A stretch of 9,850 nt of DNA from Candidatus Omnitrophota bacterium (GTDB taxonomy: Bacteria; Omnitrophota; Gorgyraeia; Gygaellales; Profunditerraquicolaceae), in NCBI GenBank assembly GCA_028717985.1, contig JAQUMS010000026.1, positions 1-9,850 of the forward strand. Direction: 5' to 3'. The position numbers and the translations under genes were made by a program. The notes beneath the pieces are model-generated. The model saw only the letters and a list, made by a program, of their open reading frames with translations. It had not been told where the DNA came from and ran no database searches. This document shows, one piece after another, positions 6,799 through 9,850 of this stretch. Position 1 is the first letter of the stretch. Every line of letters begins with the position of its first letter.

Positions 6799-8892
6799 AT
6801 GGCACGACAAATTGACTTAACTAAACTTCGTAATATTGGAATTATTGCGCACATAGACGCTGGAAAAACAACGACTTCCGAGCGGGTTCTTTTCTATACG
6901 GGAAGAACACATAAGATCGGTGAAGTTGACAGTGGTACCGCGACAATGGATTGGATGGTTCAGGAACAGGAACGGGGAATTACCATTACCGCCGCCTGTA
7001 CGACGGCGTTTTGGAAAACATTCCGGCTCAACCTGATTGATACACCCGGTCATGTTGATTTTACGGTTGAAGTCGAACGTTCCCTTAAAGTTTTGGATGG
7101 GGCGGTCGTTGTATTCTGCAGTGTCGGCGGCGTTGAACCGCAGTCAGAAACTGTATGGCGACAGGCCGACCGGTATAACGTTCCGCGTATCGCGTATATC
7201 AATAAAATGGACCGCACCGGATGTAATTTTTTCGATACTTTGGAACAGATGTATTCTAAACTTGCCGCCCACGCCGCGGCGATACAAATCCCGTTCGGGA
7301 AAGAAGATAGTTTTAACGGAATGGTTGATTTAATTGAAAACAAATTGTATTCATATAAAGCTGATCCAGTAAAAGGGTATGATATCCTGGATGTACCTCC
7401 GGAGATGCAGGCGGATGCTGCGAAATACCGGAATATTCTTATTGAGAAAGTCGCTGAAGTCGATGATGAAATAATGGAGAAATACGTTCATAATCTGCCG
7501 TTGTCGGTTGAAGAAATAAAATCGGCAATACGCAGGGCGACTGTTACCAATAAATTCGTCCCTGTTTTATGCGGAACATCATTCAGGAATAAAGGGATTC
7601 AACCCTTGCTTGACGCAGTGTGTGACTATCTTCCGTCGCCTTTGGATTTGCCTCCGATTAAGGGGACTGATCCGGATACCGGTGAATTTGAAGAGATTGT
7701 GGCTTCTGATGATGCGCCGTTCTGCGCCTTGTGTTTTAAAGTCGCGGTGGACCCGTATGTCGGAAGAATAAATTATCTCCGCGTTTATTCGGGAAAGATC
7801 AAACAAGGTGATTATATTTTTAATGCCACAAAACGTGTCCGTGAGCGTATCACAAAATTGGTCAGAATGCATGCTAACCGTCAGGAAATTATTGATGAGA
7901 TTATGACCGGTGATATCGCCGTCGCAGTCGGCATCAAAGAAACAAAAACAGGGGATACGTTGTGCGTTGAATCAAACCAGATTTTACTTGAAGCCATTCG
8001 ATTTCCCGAACCGGTTATTCAACAGGCGATTGAGCCGAAAACTAAAAATGATCAGGAAAAGCTGGGTATGGCATTACATAAACTGGCGGAAGAGGACCCC
8101 TCTTTCCGGGTTCACTATAACCAGGAAACAGGGCAGACTATTATCGCCGGTATGGGGCAGTTGCATCTTGATATTATTATCGACAGGATTGTGCGCGAAT
8201 TCAGCGTGGAGGCGCAAGTAGGTCAGCCTCAGGTCGCGTATCGTGAGACAATCACCAAGAAGGTTGTCGTTACCGGTAAATTCATTCAGCAGAGCGGCGG
8301 CCGCGGTCAGTATGGTCATGTTGTGCTGGAAATGGAACCTCAGGAAACACCCGGCACGGGCGTTACGTTTGAGGATAAAATTAAAAGCGGCGCTATCCCT
8401 CAGGAATTTATTCCTTCGGTTAAAAAAGGGATTATGGAAACGGCTAAGAGCGGGGTTTTGGCCGGATATCCTGTTACTGACGTAAAGGTACTTTTGATTG
8501 ACGGATCGTATCATGATGTCGATTCTTCTGAAATGTCATTCAAGATGGCGGCATCAATTGGTTTCAATGAAGGAATGCGTAAAGCGTCACCACGCCTGCT
8601 TGAACCTATTATGGATATGGAAGTTGTATGTCCTGAAGAATTTATGGGCACGGTAATAGGGGATTTGAACTCTCGCCGGGCGAAAATCGTCGCGCTGGCA
8701 TCAAAGGCTAATATCAGGACAATCAGGGCGAATGTTCCGTTATCGGAAATCTTTAATTACGCCACTGCATTACGGTCCTTGACACAAGGCCGTGCATCCT
8801 ATACAATGGAGCCCTCGTTTTATTCTGAGGTGCCTTCGCATATAGCGGAGAGAATCGTAAGTGGTTTTTCATTAACGGCAAAGGGGTCTTAA
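6799..8892 (+). CDS. fusA: Translation elongation factor G
   Basis: EF-G is the ribosomal translocase GTPase. The product is 697 residues, normal for the family, and complete across all five domains. The GTPase motifs are G1 A-H-I-D-A-G-K-T (17-24), G2 R-G-I-T-I (59-63), G3 D-T-P-G-H (81-85, with catalytic His85), G4 N-K-M-D (135-138) and G5 C-G-T-S (258-261, where C-G-S-A is more usual). C107 lies where E. coli has the redox-sensitive Cys114. Domain II begins near C-A-L-C-F-K-V. Domain III contains A-G-M-G-Q-L-H-L-D, in which Q454 replaces the Glu normal in this motif. Domain IV shows G-G-R-G-Q-Y-G-H-V and D-G-S-Y-H-D-V-D-S-S. Domain V has Y-A-T-A-L-R-S-L-T-Q-G-R. Its place in the str cluster, between rpsG and tuf, supports it being the main translocase and not a paralogue. 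It ends with three consecutive in-frame TAA codons. Confidence 0.98.
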   Translation: MARQIDLTKLRNIGIIAHIDAGKTTTSERVLFYTGRTHKIGEVDSGTATMDWMVQEQERGITITAACTTAFWKTFRLNLIDTPGHVDFTVEVERSLKVLDGAVVVFCSVGGVEPQSETVWRQADRYNVPRIAYINKMDRTGCNFFDTLEQMYSKLAAHAAAIQIPFGKEDSFNGMVDLIENKLYSYKADPVKGYDILDVPPEMQADAAKYRNILIEKVAEVDDEIMEKYVHNLPLSVEEIKSAIRRATVTNKFVPVLCGTSFRNKGIQPLLDAVCDYLPSPLDLPPIKGTDPDTGEFEEIVASDDAPFCALCFKVAVDPYVGRINYLRVYSGKIKQGDYIFNATKRVRERITKLVRMHANRQEIIDEIMTGDIAVAVGIKETKTGDTLCVESNQILLEAIRFPEPVIQQAIEPKTKNDQEKLGMALHKLAEEDPSFRVHYNQETGQTIIAGMGQLHLDIIIDRIVREFSVEAQVGQPQVAYRETITKKVVVTGKFIQQSGGRGQYGHVVLEMEPQETPGTGVTFEDKIKSGAIPQEFIPSVKKGIMETAKSGVLAGYPVTDVKVLLIDGSYHDVDSSEMSFKMAASIGFNEGMRKASPRLLEPIMDMEVVCPEEFMGTVIGDLNSRRAKIVALASKANIRTIRANVPLSEIFNYATALRSLTQGRASYTMEPSFYSEVPSHIAERIVSGFSLTAKGS

Positions 8893-8898
8893 TAATAA
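8890..8898 (+). other. Triple in-frame TAA stop at the end of fusA
   Basis: The fusA stop at 8890-8892 is followed immediately by two more in-frame TAA codons. This gives insurance against readthrough before the tuf ribosome binding site. The observation is read directly; the role is inferred. Confidence 0.85.
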
Positions 8899-8910
8899 TT
8901 TTTCACAATC

Positions 8911-8919
8911 GGGAGGTGA
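8911..8919 (+). promoter_or_regulatory. Strong ribosome binding site of tuf
   Basis: The motif GGGAGGTGA contains GGAGGTGA (8912-8919), a continuous 8-base match to the canonical 16S rRNA 3' end. The GGAGG core ends 7 nt before the ATG at 8924. It is clearly the strongest such site in the window, which fits the high cellular demand for EF-Tu. Confidence 0.9.
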
Positions 8920-8923
8920 ACTG

Positions 8924-9850
8924 ATGGCTAAAGAAAAATTTGTACGGTCGAAACCACATGTTAATATCGGAACTATTGGTCATATCGATCACGGTAAAAC
9001 AACATTAACCGCGGCTATCACGAGTGTTCTTTCAAAATTGGGAAAGGCGCAGATTCGTGAATATGCGGATATCGCCAAAGGCGGAACAGTAAGAGATGAT
9101 TCCAAAATCGTTACTATTTCAGTTTCCCACGTTGAATATGAAAGCGATACCCGTCATTACGCTCATATCGATTGTCCGGGACACGCTGATTATATCAAGA
9201 ATATGATTACCGGTGCCGCTCAGATGGATGGCGCCATTCTTGTTGTTTCCGCGGCGGACGGCCCGATGCCTCAGACGAGAGAACATATTCTTCTTGCCCG
9301 TCAGGTTAACGTTCCGTCCATGGTTGTGTTTTTAAACAAAGTCGATATTGTCACAGATACTGAACTGCTCGATCTCGTTGAAATGGAAGTCCGTGATCTT
9401 CTTACTAAATACGGATATCCCGGAGATAAAACCCCGATCATCAGAGGAAGCGCCATTAAGGCGTTACAAGCGACTGATCCAAACAGCGCCGAAGCGAAAC
9501 CTATCCTTGATCTGGTAAAAGCGTGTGATGATTTTATTCCTGCGCCTGTCAGAGATCTCGATAAGCCGTTTCTTATGGCGATTGAGGATGTTTTCAGTAT
9601 TGAAGGCCGTGGTACCGTTGGAACAGGAAGAATTGAACGCGGCAAAGTTAAAATCAACGAAGAAGTTGACATTATCGGTCTTAAGCCTGAAGTCAAAAAA
9701 ACAGTTGTTACCGGGATAGAAATGTTCAGGAAACTTCTGGATGAAGGTCAGGCTGGAGATAACGTCGGTTTGCTTTTAAGAGGCGTTGATAAATCCGACC
9801 TTGAACGCGGAATGGTTATTGCCGCTCCTAAAACTATAACCCCGCATACA
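8924..9850 (+). CDS. tuf: Translation elongation factor Tu, 3' end outside window, divergent switch I
   Basis: EF-Tu carries aminoacyl-tRNA to the ribosomal A site. The frame is open to the window edge: 309 of roughly 395-400 residues are present, covering the GTPase domain and domain 2, ending T-P-H-T before domain 3. It starts M-A-K-E-K-F-V-R-S-K-P-H. The P-loop is G-H-I-D-H-G-K-T (19-26), G3 is D-C-P-G-H (83-87) with catalytic His87 (E. coli H85 counting Met), and G4 is N-K-V-D (138-141). S-A-I-K at 176-179 is the G5 region. Domain 2 has G-R-G-T-V-G-T-G-R and M-F-R-K-L-L-D-E-G-Q-A-G-D-N. Switch I is unusual: after Y-A-D-I (47-50) comes A-K-G-G-T-V-R-D-D-S-K-I-V-T-I (51-65), where E. coli has D-N-A-P-E-E-K-A-R-G-I-T-I. 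The Mg-binding Thr (T64) is kept, Gly60 is replaced by Ile, and the loop is two residues longer. Flanking H-V-E-Y-E is normal, so a frameshift is unlikely. Confidence 0.97.
   Translation, partial: MAKEKFVRSKPHVNIGTIGHIDHGKTTLTAAITSVLSKLGKAQIREYADIAKGGTVRDDSKIVTISVSHVEYESDTRHYAHIDCPGHADYIKNMITGAAQMDGAILVVSAADGPMPQTREHILLARQVNVPSMVVFLNKVDIVTDTELLDLVEMEVRDLLTKYGYPGDKTPIIRGSAIKALQATDPNSAEAKPILDLVKACDDFIPAPVRDLDKPFLMAIEDVFSIEGRGTVGTGRIERGKVKINEEVDIIGLKPEVKKTVVTGIEMFRKLLDEGQAGDNVGLLLRGVDKSDLERGMVIAAPKTITPHT

Noticed and set aside
8074..8514. 146-codon minus-strand open frame antisense to fusA
   Set aside because: It is fully covered by conserved fusA coding sequence, with no supporting start signal or recognisable protein.
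9062..9121. Compensated frameshift as the cause of the odd EF-Tu switch I
   Set aside because: The frame is continuous, the Mg-binding Thr and flanking H-V-E-Y-E align without a break, and the sequence resembles a variant I recall from other bacteria.

Overview
The window is a run of core transcription and translation genes, all on the + strand: rpoB (3' part), rpoC, rpsL, rpsG, fusA and tuf (5' part). Together they form a merged rif-str (beta operon plus streptomycin operon) cluster. Nothing here looks accessory: there are no mobile elements, CRISPR arrays, tRNA or rRNA genes, and no gene on the minus strand.

Organism: a bacterium of moderate GC. The beta' subunit carries a large insertion inside the trigger loop (SI3 type). 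The beta subunit carries a charged coiled-coil insertion like E. coli betai9, but lacks the later E. coli betai11 insertion. EF-Tu has an unusual switch I that I recall, without being able to check, from EF-Tu of Planctomycetes and related PVC-type lineages. My best guess is an uncultivated PVC-affiliated or Omnitrophota-like bacterium. This placement is inference and of low to moderate confidence.

Layout: 2-1795 rpoB C-terminal 597 residues; 11-nt gap; 1807-5850 rpoC; 4-nt gap; 5855-6232 rpsL; 38-nt gap; 6271-6741 rpsG; 57-nt gap; 6799-8892 fusA; 31-nt gap; 8924-9850 tuf, cut by the window edge after 309 codons. No promoter or terminator could be supported between the genes, so they are probably read as one transcript entering from upstream. 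No non-coding stretch exceeds 57 nt.

Function: RpoB and RpoC together form the RNA polymerase active centre. S12 and S7 are 30S proteins of the decoding centre and head. EF-G translocates the ribosome and EF-Tu delivers aminoacyl-tRNA. The cluster links production of polymerase to that of the translation machinery.

The observation most worth following up is the EF-Tu effector loop. The nearly universal R-G-I-T-I of switch I reads K-I-V-T-I here, with a two-residue longer loop, while the Mg-binding Thr and the catalytic His are kept. I saw no evidence of a wholly new system in this window.
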